In this document: one piece after another, positions 49,725-61,400 of the stretch | How the letters are laid out: the number at the start of each line of letters is the position of its first letter | Position numbering within the stretch: position 1 is the stretch's first letter | NCBI RefSeq assembly: GCF_000004825.1 | Contig: NW_008805071.1 | Coordinates: 434,001-498,000 of the forward strand | Direction: 5' to 3' | Origin: Heterostelium album PN500 | Lineage: Eukaryota; Evosea; Eumycetozoa; Acytosteliales; Acytosteliaceae | Length of the DNA: 64,000 nucleotides | Notes under the pieces: model-generated | Told to the model about the DNA's origin: nothing | Databases searched by the model: none | Seen by the model: the letters and a program-made list of their open reading frames with translations, nothing else | Made by a program: the position numbers and the translations under genes

Positions 49725-50122
49725 TTCAGTACCTAGTAGATTGTATGAAACTTGCTAGTTGACGCATATAATGGTATTTGAGTGCTATTTAGCTGTTTCT
49801 TGATCGAATGTGTTCACTGAATTAGTCTTTTATATATTAATATGATATTATTTGATCGGTTGGAATTCCATTATTCCTTACTCCAATCATAGTTATCAAT
49901 TTTTAAATAAAAGAGCGACCTCAGCCTTGTTGGTTCTTTTTTTTTGATATTATATATATAACATGTCACGTAGTGTATCCATTCAAATATATACAGATTA
50001 AATTACTATTAAATAAAATCTAAAATCTTTTATTAAATTTATCAATCAATATATATTCAATTTTATAATACCAAACAAAGCAAACAGTTTAAATTAATCA
50101 TTATTAAATCATCATTAAAGAA

Positions 50123-50409
50123 ACTTTCTTAAAATAATTTATTAATATTCTTAATTAAAAACAAGATAAATCAATATAAACTTTATCTTATAAAACAAAT
50201 ACATTGGAAGTAGCTAGCTACTTCTCAAGATATGTTTTACACTCTACATATATGACCCAATTGTTGGTGTTGAGTTGGTGATCTTGTAATTTATAATATT
50301 GAAACTGTCGACTGATGTAGATTTTTATATTAACTTAATCTAGATCACCACTATATTGATTTATCTTGTTTTTTTATTAAGAATATTAATAAATTATTTT
50401 AAGAAAGTA
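50123..50409. repeat. Fold-back element with about 55-bp arms
   Basis: Left arm 50123-50178 and right arm 50352-50409 are reverse complements apart from a small indel in a T run and the outermost base. The 173-bp spacer contains an 18-bp perfect palindrome (GAAGTAGCTAGCTACTTC, 50207-50224). No transposase is inside and no clear target duplication was found. It may be a MITE-like element or a region that makes hairpin RNA. Confidence 0.65.
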
Positions 50410-50589
50410 ATGAATTAGATTCAATTCCAATTTAAGCTTAGTCAAGTGTTATAAGTGTTGTAAGTTATTATAATATACAAAAGATTTATATTGAATAGTA
50501 GTAAACTAAACTACAATATTGTACCTAAATACTAACCAACAATTATTAAATAAATACAGATTATGCAGTGATATTAGATTAGATATTTT

Positions 50590-51020
50590 TTGCTCACAAA
50601 AGTTGTCAATATACTAGGCGAGTGGTGCTGGTTGTTTCTTAAGAATGATGATTTTTCTATTCCAATGGATAATCCAGCCATGAGACATACCAGTTGCGAA
50701 GACATATTATCCCTTACTAGATTATATCACATGTATATGATAATCAATCTCTGTGCCCACTCAGCCTATACAAGTTTTTACGATATGTTGTCCAGTACCC
50801 AAATACCAAGGAATCCCCATACGTCAAGAAATTCTCTTTAATGGAAACCCTACGCAAGAAACAAAAAGTGCAAGATGATTCATTGGATAACCAGATCAAG
50901 AAGTACACAGTTCCAGTTCTGACTGAATTGTGTGCAAAACTTAATATTTGTATTCCAAAGAAATTCTTTGAAACAAGATGTCATCTTTTTGGTGCTGGAT
51001 TACATCAACTCCCAACCTGA
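50590..51020 (+). pseudogene. Decayed coding fragment with SAP-like end
   Basis: Protein-like sequence without A/T bias appears in more than one frame here: an 83-codon frame at 50590-50841, then a second frame from about 50770 to the stop at 51018-51020. The second reads LRKKQKVQDDSLDNQIKKYT followed by VPVLTELCAKLNI, which resembles a SAP-type DNA-binding helix pair. No start, splice pattern or full domain can be made. It is probably a relic of a cellular gene, or one exon of a gene I cannot reconstruct. Confidence 0.4.
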
Positions 51021-51174
51021 AGACCACCTAGGATCAACTTTACATACTGTTTTTTCTCAACTCGATAACATTAAATAACTCAGCAAAAAATAAAAAAAAA
51101 ATAATATCAAATATTTAAATTTTATTAAATTATGTCTTTAGCTTTGATTATTATTAGTTGTTGTATACACAAAA

Positions 51175-51284
51175 GGCAACCAGCATAACGACGAGAGGAA
51201 ACCGGCATAGCAACGAGAAGCAACCGGCATAGTAACGAGAAGCAACTGGCATTGCAACGAGAGGAAACCGGCATAGTAAAGAGA
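51175..51284. repeat. Five 22-bp tandem repeats
   Basis: Units start at 51175, 51197, 51219, 51241 and 51263. The consensus is close to AGCAACCGGCATAGCAACGA followed by GA. Copies differ at two to four positions. The block is much richer in G+C than its surroundings. Because 22 is not a multiple of three, it is unlikely to be coding. Confidence 0.9.
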
Positions 51285-51919
51285 AACTAATAATTCATCA
51301 ACACCTCCAAACCCACTCATTTTCCCGAATGTTTCATAAAGTTGAGGTTGATGATGATGTTGTTGGATTAGTGGTAGTGGAATGACATTTGCTTTTCTTC
51401 AAAGAATTTATATAAAAAATATTAATATCCATGTTACAACGCATCTATATTTGCTTTGGTACAGGTGCATTGAGTCATTGCTTTCGTGGACTGTTTACCA
51501 ATCATCAGCCTCTACATTGCAACAATTTTTAAATCAAACTATATAATTTCATATGATACGATTCAACATCAACAATCACACAATATTAAGATCTATATCG
51601 GGATCCACTCCAACAACAATTCACCACCAACTTTGTCCAAAGTACCGATAACTACAATCATCTGCACCAAGTCAATCATACAATTAATAATCATTCCTAT
51701 CCTCGAGCAACTCTTTTGCAAATTAGATACTTCATTAATCACCATTGATCGAAAAAAAAAAATCTATTTTTTTTTTAAATTTAAAAAAAATAAAAATAAT
51801 TCAATTTTCAAAAAAAAACGAGTCGATTGATTAATCAATATTACATTATTATTTGTTTGGAGTTGAGCACAACACTTATATTGTTTGATCAATAATAATT
51901 AATAATATATTAAATTAAA
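51285..51919. other. Intergenic upstream of RPA12
   Basis: Mixed A/T-rich DNA. A 114-codon plus frame at 51486-51830 is Ile/Ser/Thr-rich and ends in Lys/Phe homopolymers. It matches nothing I know and could be untranslated leader. I do not call it. Confidence 0.45.
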
Positions 51920-53016
51920 ATGGCAAATGATAAAGAAGTAAAATCAAAAAAGGTAGTCGAAGACACCAAAACTAAAAAGAATAAGGTAGTGAAGAACGAT
52001 GAAGATGAGAGCGATAAGATGTCGGTAGATGATGAATCCACTCACAGTGAATCGTCTGACACCGACAAGAAATCATCATCAAGAAAGAAAGAAAAGAAAA
52101 ACAAAGACAAAAAGAAGGAAAAGAAGAGTAGCAAGAAGAGTAAGAAAGAAGAGAGTAGCGAAGAAGAGGAAGAGGAAGAAGAAAAGCAAGACAAACAAGA
52201 AAAGAAAAAGAAGAGCAAAAAGAATAAAGAAAAGAAGAGTAAAAAGACATCCGACAGTGACGATGACGATGAAGAAGAACAACAAGAGAATAGCAGTAGC
52301 GAAAAGAGTGATGTAGACAGTGACAGCAGTGAGCAACAAGGGAAGAAGTCGTCGTCAAAGAAGAAAAAGAGAGATGCCGCCAACGAAGAAAATGAAAAGA
52401 AAAAGAAAAAATCGAAATCTACAGCAACAACAACAACCACCACAACAACTACTACATCATCATCATCATCAAACAAACAAACTGAACAACAAAGTAACAC
52501 AATATGGAAATCTTTGGCCAAGGATATGAAAGCAGATTTCTGTCCAGAGTGTAACTCGCTATTGCAATATCTCGAGCCATTCGGAAAGCAAATTAAATGC
52601 ACAACATGTAAATTCCGTGCTGACAAGTCAAGTATGTATTAGTTAACTTATTTATACAATGATTAATAATAATAATGATGATTACTAATCATATGTATCG
52701 AATAATTATATTTATAGTTTTGGGTAAAAAGATTATTACATCAAAGAGCACATTATTTATTAAACCACAAAAGGTTGAAGATGAAGAGGAAGATCGTGGT
52801 GCCGAAATCGATGAGTTGTGTCCATCCTGCGGACATACAAAGATGTACTTTAAGACTGCTCAAACAAGATCTGCAGATGAAGGTCAAACCATTTTCTATG
52901 AATGTCAAAAGTGTTCGTAAGTATCATAATGAACCCTTTTAAAAAAGTATATTGTAAACATAAATTCTAATATTATCAATTATATCTATAGTCATAAATT
53001 CTCAACCAACACATAA
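51920..53016 (+). CDS. RNA polymerase I subunit RPA12-like, with long charged N-terminal extension
   Basis: Exons 51920-52631, 52718-52916 and 52992-53016 give 311 residues; ordinary RPA12 has about 120. The last 110 residues carry the two zinc ribbons. The first is FCPECNSLLQYLEPFGKQIK with CTTC. The C-terminal TFIIS-like ribbon is CPSCGHTKMYFKTAQTRSAD, then CQKCSHKFSTNT. It has the Q.RSADEG motif whose acidic pair enters the active site to cleave backtracked RNA. The first 195 residues are Lys/Glu/Ser/Asp low complexity followed by Thr and Ser runs. They are probably disordered and Nopp140-like in composition. The fusion is in one exon with no frame change, so it looks genuine. Confidence 0.88.
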
Positions 53017-53349
53017 AAAAAACAATTATTATTATATAATATTCAAAGAAACAATGGTTAAAGATAGAGTCGATTATAACAAATAATTATAATAAAGTTG
53101 TTATATTAATATATATATATTTAATAGCTAGCTAAACAACAACAAGATTAATCAAATAAAACATTAAACAATAAAAAAAAAAAACTATTATTATTAATAA
53201 ATAAATGAATGAATGAATATATTTAGTTATTATTAGAATAAATATAATTTATTTTGATTTGATTTGATTTGAATCAATCAATCTATCTATCTATCTATAT
53301 ATCTATTTAACTATATAATTGTTAATATTATTACTATTATTATTATTAA

Positions 53350-53380
<31 letters not shown>

Positions 53381-53381
53381 T
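53017..53381. other. Intergenic with ATT microsatellites
   Basis: Convergent 3' ends. It contains TTGAT and ATCT short runs (53253-53310) and an (ATT)n tract at about 53328-53382 that reaches the stop of the Thg1-like gene. I see no gene. Confidence 0.55.
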
Positions 53382-54605
53382 TTATGTTAATTTCGAATCA
53401 TCAAAGTTCTCTGGTAATGTTTTGATAGTAAGGTAGTCGAGTGCATTGGGGAAGTGCTGAATGTTGAACGAATCTCTTCTGATTTTGGATCTGATCGATT
53501 GAACCGATTGATTATTTACAGGTGATACTGAATCCAACGTATAATACTGCTTCTTGAGGAATACACCGAATCTGTACCACATTGGTTCCTTGTAGTAATC
53601 GATACCCTTTGCCAACAGCATAGATTTCATCTCCTTTCCACCTTTACCTTGAATCTGCTTGTGTGGGAAGTGTGCCTGTGCCAATCCAGAGATCGAGTTT
53701 CTCTTACAATCGATTACACTTCTCCAAACCAAATTATTCTAAAAACAAAAAACAATAACAAATCATTCGTTAGTTTAGTTTATGTTTGTAATTATTATTA
53801 ATCATTCATCATTCATTAACTAAAGTTATATAATACATACAATAATCTCTTGATTATCTGGTAGTGTAAAGATTCTTGCGTCGAAATGTGGAAGACTTTC
53901 GGCGAGGTATTGAGTCAGCTTTGGCTCGGTAGCAGAGTCGTAGGTCTGCGAGGTGATTACCTTGTAGAAGGTGGTCGATGCAATACCAGCGGCAAGAGTG
54001 ATTAGCTTCTGAACCTTACCGTTGTAGGGAAGCAGTGACTGTGACTGTGTGGCAATGAGACGCTCTTGGTATTCTTGGTCGGGCAACGAAGAGAAACAGA
54101 GAGTAATCTCATCACTGAACGTATAGACCAATGTCGGATTGAACTCTTTCATCAAAACCGTTGCAGTCTCAACCATTGCATTGTGCACACGAATGTCCCA
54201 TGGCTTCACAAAGTTCTTTGTGAACTTGCTAAAACCGTGACCATCGAGACGAATGATGAACGGAGTGTTATCCGTGATATGAAGTGTATTCATCGATACT
54301 TCATATTGTTTCATTCGATCGCCAAGAGTTACAGAGTCTCTCTTTTGTGGTGCTGCTGCTGCTGCTGCTGTTGTATTGTTATTATTATTACTATTCTGCT
54401 GATCTGCCATTTTCAATAGTTTATGAGTTTTTGTAGAGTATTGTCTTGTTATTATTATATTGTAATTATTAAATCTTGAGTGAATATAATTGATTTGATT
54501 GTTGCTATTAAAATAATTTATAACAGATTTATTTATCTGACCATTATTATATTTATTATTAAATAAAAATTTATATTGATTAGTTAATATCTTGATTCTG
54601 TTCAT
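53382..54605 (-). CDS. Thg1-like 3'-5' polymerase (TLP), probably mitochondrial
   Basis: Adds nucleotides in the 3'-5' direction to tRNA 5' ends. Exons 53841-54605 and 53382-53738 give 373 residues. The catalytic metal-binding Asp residues sit in FIIRLDGHGFSKFTK and VYTFSDEITL, and the conserved SISGLAQAHFPHK follows DCKRN. The first 65 residues form an Arg/Asn-rich leader ending ITRQYSTKTHKLLKM, a likely mitochondrial presequence, so an alternative start at the ATG of MADQQN could give a cytosolic form. D. discoideum has one Thg1 and three TLPs. The mitochondrial ones guanylate tRNA-His or repair edited tRNA ends, and I cannot decide which this is. Confidence 0.87.
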
Positions 54606-55269
54606 CTCAATGATGAGTAGACTATTTATAAATTTATGAATGTTTATTTAATAATTATTTTCCCAGAAAATTTTACGAATAAATTAATGAGATGTCTTTT
54701 ATCCGATTTGGAGCTTCTCAAGTAAATCTTATCTTTTTTAAATTGTACATTTTTTTTGATTTATTAGAAATTAGTGTAACTCTACTTTACTTACACAGTA
54801 AACATTATTTAGTTTTAAACTAAAAACTTTACCAATAAAGTATCATTTGTTAACTTTAATGTTAACTTTTAAATTAAATGGGTTGTAAATTGATAAGTCT
54901 AGATATTCTTTCTTGTTGTTTTAGAGATAAGATTGACACAATGAATCAGAGTTATAATCTTTTGATTTGAATAAGTTATTGACGACATTTAACATTTAAG
55001 TTTACAACCATCGGATCTAAAAATAAATAATTTCATCTACTGATGTTCACTGTTGGAGATAGAAACTTATCATGCATGTTCGCAAACCTAACCAAAATTA
55101 TCTGAATTTCCAAATTAGGTAAATTTTTAAATAATTACAATTATTTTTATTTTTTTATTTTGATTTAATTAAAAAATCAATTGCTCTTTTTTGTTGATCA
55201 ACAACAGAGCGGAGTATATTAAAGATATAATATTTAAAACAATAATAATAATAACATTATAGAATAGAT
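54606..55269. other. Intergenic, divergent promoters
   Basis: 664 bp between the divergent starts of the Thg1-like and USP genes. A short open start (MSFIRFGASQ) followed by a GTAAAT donor occurs at about 54694, but no continuing exon was found. Otherwise A/T-rich. Confidence 0.45.
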
Positions 55270-55827
55270 ATGAATTATTTAGTTTGTGTAGATGGCTCGG
55301 AATACTCTAGGAATGCTTTTCATTTCACCGTTGGTAAACTATCGAAGGATAACGATAAGATCACCATTATACATGTGACACACAATGTAAAGACATCTTT
55401 AATAGATCCACTCGGTGATAATCTAGATAAGATTACAAATATCGAAGAGATGGAACTATCAGAGAAAATAAAGCGAACCTATGAATCTGAATGTAAAGCA
55501 TTAAAAGTATATAAAAATATATCATTTAATATATCATTATTTAATAAATTAAATAATAACATTTTTAATATTAATACGAATAATAATAATAATAATAATA
55601 AACAGGTTAAATGGGAATTTACAAATATAAAAAGTGAATCGAATACAGGTGAAGCTGTTATGCAAGCTATTGAAATTATAAAACCAGATATGGTAGTCGT
55701 AGGAACTAGAGGCCTAAACAAGCTAAAGAGAATCATTCTTGGTAGCACTAGTAATTATCTAATCAACAACTCTACTATACCTGTATTAGTAGTTCCACCA
55801 CATGAAGTACATTTACACAAAGATTAA
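55270..55827 (+). CDS. Universal stress protein (UspA family)
   Basis: Small nucleotide-binding alpha/beta protein. It opens with the Usp strand YLVCVDGSEYS and carries the ATP-binding G-2x-G-9x-G(S) motif in VGTRGLNKLKRIILGSTSNY, then STIPVLVVP. The Asn-rich middle (55507-55605) starts GTATAT and ends AACAG. Removing it gives 152 residues, the usual USP length. It is 99 bp, a multiple of three, with no stop, so the unspliced message is also open (185 residues). I favour the spliced form. The role is probably stress or metabolic signalling; no partner is evident. Confidence 0.88.
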   Translation: MNYLVCVDGSEYSRNAFHFTVGKLSKDNDKITIIHVTHNVKTSLIDPLGDNLDKITNIEEMELSEKIKRTYESECKALKVYKNISFNISLFNKLNNNIFNINTNNNNNNNKQVKWEFTNIKSESNTGEAVMQAIEIIKPDMVVVGTRGLNKLKRIILGSTSNYLINNSTIPVLVVPPHEVHLHKD

Positions 55828-56038
55828 TCTTAATCTATTAGCTTGATCTTAATTCTTATCTAAATAAATAAATATAAATACACTATTAACTACATATTAT
55901 ACTTTGCTTTGTTTTTTTTTTTTTATTTACATATTTGTTAAATAAATAAAATTGGAATAAATTTATTTGTAATTTGTTGTTTTTTTAAAATCTTATTATC
56001 TTAACTTATTTTAACTTTATAATTTGGAATGGATCAAT

Positions 56039-57964
56039 TTAACTTAATCCAATTACTTTTCCAGTTTTTACGTCGATATCGATTTCATAGAAACATGGAC
56101 GTGTTGGTAAACCTGGAATGGTTGCCATCGTTCCGACCAGCGGGTAGATGAATCCGGCACCGATACTGGCACGAACATCTCTGATCGGGAGGATGAAACC
56201 TTTGGGTACTCCTTTGCGCTCGGCGTCGTGACTGAGCGAAAGATGTGTCTTGGCCATGCAGATGGGCAGCTTGTCGAATCCCTGACGAGTGTAGAGCTCG
56301 ATCTTACGCTCTGCCTCTGGGAGATACTCTACACCGTCGGCACCGTAGATTTGCTTGGCGATGGTTTCGATCTTCTCTTTGATCGACAAATCCAATGGGT
56401 AGAGGTAACGGAAGTCGGCTGGCTGCTCATTGCACGCCTGGATGACCGCTTGACCGAGAGCGACGGCACCTTCACCTCCTTGTGCCCAGTGGTTACACAT
56501 GACCGCTGCGAATGCACCGGCTGCCTTGGCACGTTGTTCGACAAGCTCCACCTCGGCGTTGGTGTCCGAGGTGAAACGATTGACGGCAACCACAACGGGG
56601 ATACCGAACTTTGCGAGATTCTGAATGTGTAGTTCGAGATTGGCCAAACCGTTGCCGAGCAGCTCGAGATTCTCGTCGGTGTAGGCAGAGGCAAGTGGTG
56701 TTCCGGCAACTACTTTTGGACCACCACCGTGCATCTTTAGCGCACGGATAGTGGCAACGATAACTGCGCAGTCTGGCTTCAATCCAGAGGTTCTGCACTT
56801 GATGTCAAAGAACTTCTCGGCACCAATGTCAGCACCGAATCCAGCCTCGGTGACAACGAAACCTTCGGAACCGGCGAGCTTCAAGGCGATACGATCGGCA
56901 ATGATCGACGAGTTACCGTGAGCGATGTTGGCGAATGGACCGGCGTGAACAAGAACCGGTGTTCCCTCGAGTGTTTGCATGAGAGTTGGCATGATGGCAT
57001 CTTTCATCAAGACGGTGAGCGCTCCACCGACACCGAGGTCGTCGGCGGTAATTGGCATACCAGCCTTGCTGGCACCGACCACCATGCGACCAAGACGCTC
57101 TCTCATATCGGCCAAATCCGTGGCCAGCGCTAGGACAGCCATAATCTCAGAGGCAACACTAATATCAAAGTTTGTCTTTCTCTGGAAACGCTCTTCCTCT
57201 TTGCCCTGGCCAATGGTGATGCCACGCAGGAAACGGTCGTTGGTGTCGAGAACACGATTCCAAGTGATAGTGGAGAGATCGAAATCGAGACGAACAAACT
57301 TGGAGATCTCCTCAGCGGTCATGTCGGCCGGTGTGTTGGCGGTGATGCCCAGCTTGCTGAGACGACGGAGCATTACTGGTGCGAAACGAGTCGAGCCGTC
57401 TTTGGCGACCGGACACAAACGCTTGAAGAGCTGCTCGTCGGTCTGAGTGTTCTCGTGGAGAATACGCGCGTCTATAGCGGCGGCGAGCAAGTTGTTGGCG
57501 GCGGTGATGGCGTGGATGTCACCGGTCAAGTGCAGGTTGAACTCCTCCATGGGGATGACCTGGCTGTAGCCACCGCCGGCAGCGCCACCCTTGATGCCAA
57601 AGGTTGGTCCCTGCGAAGGCTGACGCACACACGAGAACACCGGACGCTTCAAGTGCGCTCCCAACGCCTGACACAGACCGATGGTAGTGGTCGACTTGCC
57701 CTCACCGAGCGGGGTCGGTGTGATACCTGTGACAACAACATACTTGCCGTTTGGTGAGCTGGCCAGACGCTCCAACACACTGAGATGTACCTTCGCTTTA
57801 TAACGACCGTAATAGTCGATTTCATCTTCTCTGATACCAATGTGACTGGCTATCTCTGAGATTGGCATTGGTATGGCTGCCGATGCAACATCGATATCTG
57901 ATGGTACTGGTACCTTTAAATCTAATTTTGGATAAACAAATGATGATGTTGTTGTTGTCGACAT
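56039..57964 (-). CDS. Formate-tetrahydrofolate ligase (10-formyl-THF synthetase)
   Basis: ATP-dependent joining of formate to tetrahydrofolate for one-carbon metabolism. A single exon of 641 residues covers the whole monofunctional enzyme, about the length of the C-terminal domain of eukaryotic C1-THF synthase. It shows the P-loop [14 protein letters not shown], the folate-binding [20 protein letters not shown], the [12 protein letters not shown] motif and a C-terminus matching the MTHFD1 end ([16 protein letters not shown]). The dehydrogenase/cyclohydrolase part is absent, so that function must be encoded elsewhere. No targeting leader is obvious, so it is probably cytosolic. The coding G+C is high for the window, as expected for a strongly expressed gene. 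Confidence 0.95.
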   Translation of the reverse strand: MSTTTTSSFVYPKLDLKVPVPSDIDVASAAIPMPISEIASHIGIREDEIDYYGRYKAKVHLSVLERLASSPNGKYVVVTGITPTPLGEGKSTTTIGLCQALGAHLKRPVFSCVRQPSQGPTFGIKGGAAGGGYSQVIPMEEFNLHLTGDIHAITAANNLLAAAIDARILHENTQTDEQLFKRLCPVAKDGSTRFAPVMLRRLSKLGITANTPADMTAEEISKFVRLDFDLSTITWNRVLDTNDRFLRGITIGQGKEEERFQRKTNFDISVASEIMAVLALATDLADMRERLGRMVVGASKAGMPITADDLGVGGALTVLMKDAIMPTLMQTLEGTPVLVHAGPFANIAHGNSSIIADRIALKLAGSEGFVVTEAGFGADIGAEKFFDIKCRTSGLKPDCAVIVATIRALKMHGGGPKVVAGTPLASAYTDENLELLGNGLANLELHIQNLAKFGIPVVVAVNRFTSDTNAEVELVEQRAKAAGAFAAVMCNHWAQGGEGAVALGQAVIQACNEQPADFRYLYPLDLSIKEKIETIAKQIYGADGVEYLPEAERKIELYTRQGFDKLPICMAKTHLSLSHDAERKGVPKGFILPIRDVRASIGAGFIYPLVGTMATIPGLPTRPCFYEIDIDVKTGKVIGLS

Positions 57965-58455
57965 TATTGAGTAAAAATAAATATATATTATTAACTAAAT
58001 ATATATTGATATTAATGTTCAAAAAAAATGAAACAAAATGTAATATAAAAAAAAATGTTTATCAAAAAATTTTTTAAAAAGGTGAAATTTTGATGTGTGG
58101 TTTGAAATTCACACACCCACACTGACTCACAAACATTGAGATATTTAGTAGTTAGTAATATAAATAATCATTGTTATAACAAAAGTGAAATTTTTTACAT
58201 TTCTTATTTTGTTTTATTTTTAATAATATAATCATCTTAACAATAAAATAAACAGACATTAAAACTTGATTTATATCAATTTTTTTATAATTATTCATTC
58301 ATTTTTATTTTTATTTTTTTTTTAATTATTATTTTTTTTTTTTAAGTTGAGATTAGATTGACTAAAATTTTTTGTTTTTTTTCATTATTATTTGATTCTA
58401 ATATCTATCTAGCAATAAAGATTATATAAATATATATAGATAATATTTATATATA
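57965..58455. other. Divergent promoter region
   Basis: 490 bp between the FTHFS start and the low-complexity protein start. It has long T runs and a CACACACCCACACTGACTC stretch at 58111-58131, a CA-rich box that could bind G-box-factor-like proteins. I see no gene. Confidence 0.45.
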
Positions 58456-61400
58456 ATGCCACCATCACCACCTCAACCTCAACAACATACAGTTGTTGGT
58501 TTAAGTGGTAATGATAGTAATAGTAGTGTTAATAACAACAACGATAACAATAACACCCATCATGATACTACTGGCAGCACTTCCACCACTACAAAGCCAT
58601 CAAAGAAGCCTTACAAGCAATATCCAACAACCAATAAACCAGCTTATAAATCACCAGCTGGTACTTCAAAACCAGTATATGTTCCAAAGTATCCAAAAGA
58701 CCATGGTAATAACAACCCTCAAGATTTAGAGACTATCCCATCAACAACTACCTCCACCGCAACCAACTATAATAATAATAATAATAATGAAGGTAGTTTT
58801 CCAACAATTGAAGGTGTTACTGTGAAGCCAGTCAAAGTTCAAAACAAATATAAGAAACATGTATATGTACCAAAGAACTCACCTCCACTTGCTTCTCAGC
58901 CATCGCCGTCATCAACACCTCTTACACCTCCACAGCCTATCATTAACGAACCTATAGCTATTGCAACTGTTACTGATCTTAACAATGATAACAACAATCA
59001 TAATAATAATAATAACAACAACAACATGAAACAAAAGAAACCATCTTATAAACCATTTGCTAAACCACAATATGTTCCAAAACAACAAACAACTCAAATA
59101 CATCCATCTGCTCTACAGGTACCAATTCCAACTCCATTACCTGTACAGCAGCCACCACAACAATATCAACAACAACAACATCAACAGCAGCAACAACAAT
59201 ATCAACAACAACAATATCAACAACAAACAACTCAAATACATCCATCTGCTCTACAGGTTCCAATTCCAACTCCATTACCTGTACCGCAGCCACATCCACA
59301 ACAATATCAACAACAAACAACTCAAATACATCCATCTGCTCTACAGGTACCAATTCCAACTCCATTACCTGTACCGCAGCCACATCCACAACAATATCAA
59401 CAACAACCATCAGTATTTAACATTCCTTTGGTTTCACCAGCACCAATTCAAAACAATAAAAACAAGAACACATACAAACCAATATCAAAGCCAGTCTATG
59501 TACCTAAAGTACAATCACCACCACCTCAACAACAACAACAACTCGATCCAATACAAGCACCACACCCTTCATACACACCAATGACAATTAAACCACAACA
59601 ACCACCACATCCATTGTTCGATCAACAAGTAGCACCACCACCAACACAACTGGATTCTCTTTTCCAAATGAAAGATCTTATGTTTATGAACAACAATAAC
59701 AACTCTCTTGAGCCAAAACCTTTTATGAATACCTTTAGTGGTGTTCCGGCGTCGACTCCAATAGTAAAGCCAGTCCCCGTCGAAGCACCAGCTCAAAAGC
59801 CAACCAAAGTATATCAAAAGAAAGTAAAGCCAACCAAAGAGTATGTGAAGGTCAATAGCTCAGCAACGCCAGATCTAAACAACGAGTCACCAACACTTAC
59901 ATCGACATCCACAACAACACAACCAAAGCCAATCAAGACACCGAAAGTACCTAAACAATACAAAAAAAAACAACCAGTAAATAGCGAAACAACTTCAACA
60001 ACAACTACCTCTACTGCAACAAATAACACATCCAAAATAAATGTGACACCAATCATCACCACAACTCCAATACAACCAACACAAGCAAAGCCAATTCCAA
60101 CACCAAAGCCAGCTCCAACACAACCAACTCAAGCTCCAATACAACCAGCACAACCAACTCCAAAGCCAACTCCAACTCAAACACAACCAACACAACCACA
60201 ACCAACACCAAAGCCAGCTCCAACACCACCAACACAAGTACCAATTTCAACACCAGCTCCAAAGCCAGCTCCAACACAACCAACACCCACACCAAAGTCA
60301 GCCCCAGCACCAACACAGGTACCAATTCCAACACCAGTACAACCACCAGCACCAAAACCAATTCAAAAACCAGCACCAATTCAACCAACACAAACAACAC
60401 CATCACACGCACCAATTCCAACACCCAAACCAATTCAAACACCAATACAACCAACACCAGCACCAGCACCAACACCATCACAAACACCAATACCAAAACA
60501 AACACCAATACAACCAACACAAGCATCTACACAATCACATATTCTACCACCAATAACTCCAACTCCTATTGTGACTGTAGTAGAATCACCAATTCCAATA
60601 AAGTCTGAAGTGAAACCACCAGTAGTAAAGCCAGCTCCATCCAAACCAAACACTGAAAATAAACTTCCGATCATCTCCAATCCATCTGGCCCCAAGTCAT
60701 CTTCTAGGGATCTAACAGGTACTATTCATGTCAAAGCAATAAGGAACAGTTCACTCAACAATAAACCAGATAGCAAATCAACTGGAAATAACAAATCGAA
60801 ACCCTCGTTATTCTCTTTGTTGACTAGTGACAATGAAGATTCAGAGGAGGAAGTTGAAGAAGAAGAAGAGGAGGAAGAGGAACAAGAAGAAGAAGTATCC
60901 GCAGTCGATCCAACCAGCAATATAGAGATCGACTTTTCTAGTTTCACAATGGGTAATTTGGATTTGGAGGTCGATATCAATGATATGCCAGGATTGGAAT
61001 TCCTCGGTACCTCTCAAGAGCAATCAAAGAATGCCAGAGATGTTAACAACAACAACAACAACCACCACAAGAAGCACAACAAGAAGAATAAGAACAAGAA
61101 GAAGAGTAACAAGAATAACAACAACAACAACAAGTCGAAATCCAAGACAAAGTCCAAATCCAAGTCGAAATCGAAACCAAAGCATGGAATTGAGGATTTC
61201 CTTAGAGCCAGAGGTGTCGATGCCGAAGAAATCGACTCGTTTGTCAATCCAAAGATGCCATCGAGATCGGTATTTGGCGATGCCACCTACTATGAGAATG
61301 TCCATCACTACGACGACGACTCTGACGACGACAGTGACGGTTGGTGCGACTATCACCAGTGCTACCACAACAAGGGCGGCGACAATCGTAGCACTCTTAG

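Noticed and set aside
51486-51830. 114-codon plus frame upstream of RPA12
   Set aside because: Ile/Ser/Thr-biased, ends in homopolymer Lys/Phe, no recognisable motif; more likely leader or intergenic DNA.
52042-52626. Asp/Phe/Ser-rich minus frames of 194 and 128 codons
   Set aside because: Shadows of the Lys/Glu/Ser-rich extension of RPA12; they have no start context and only complement-biased composition.
54693-54723. Short start MSFIRFGASQ followed by a good donor
   Set aside because: No acceptor downstream gives an open second exon of useful length.
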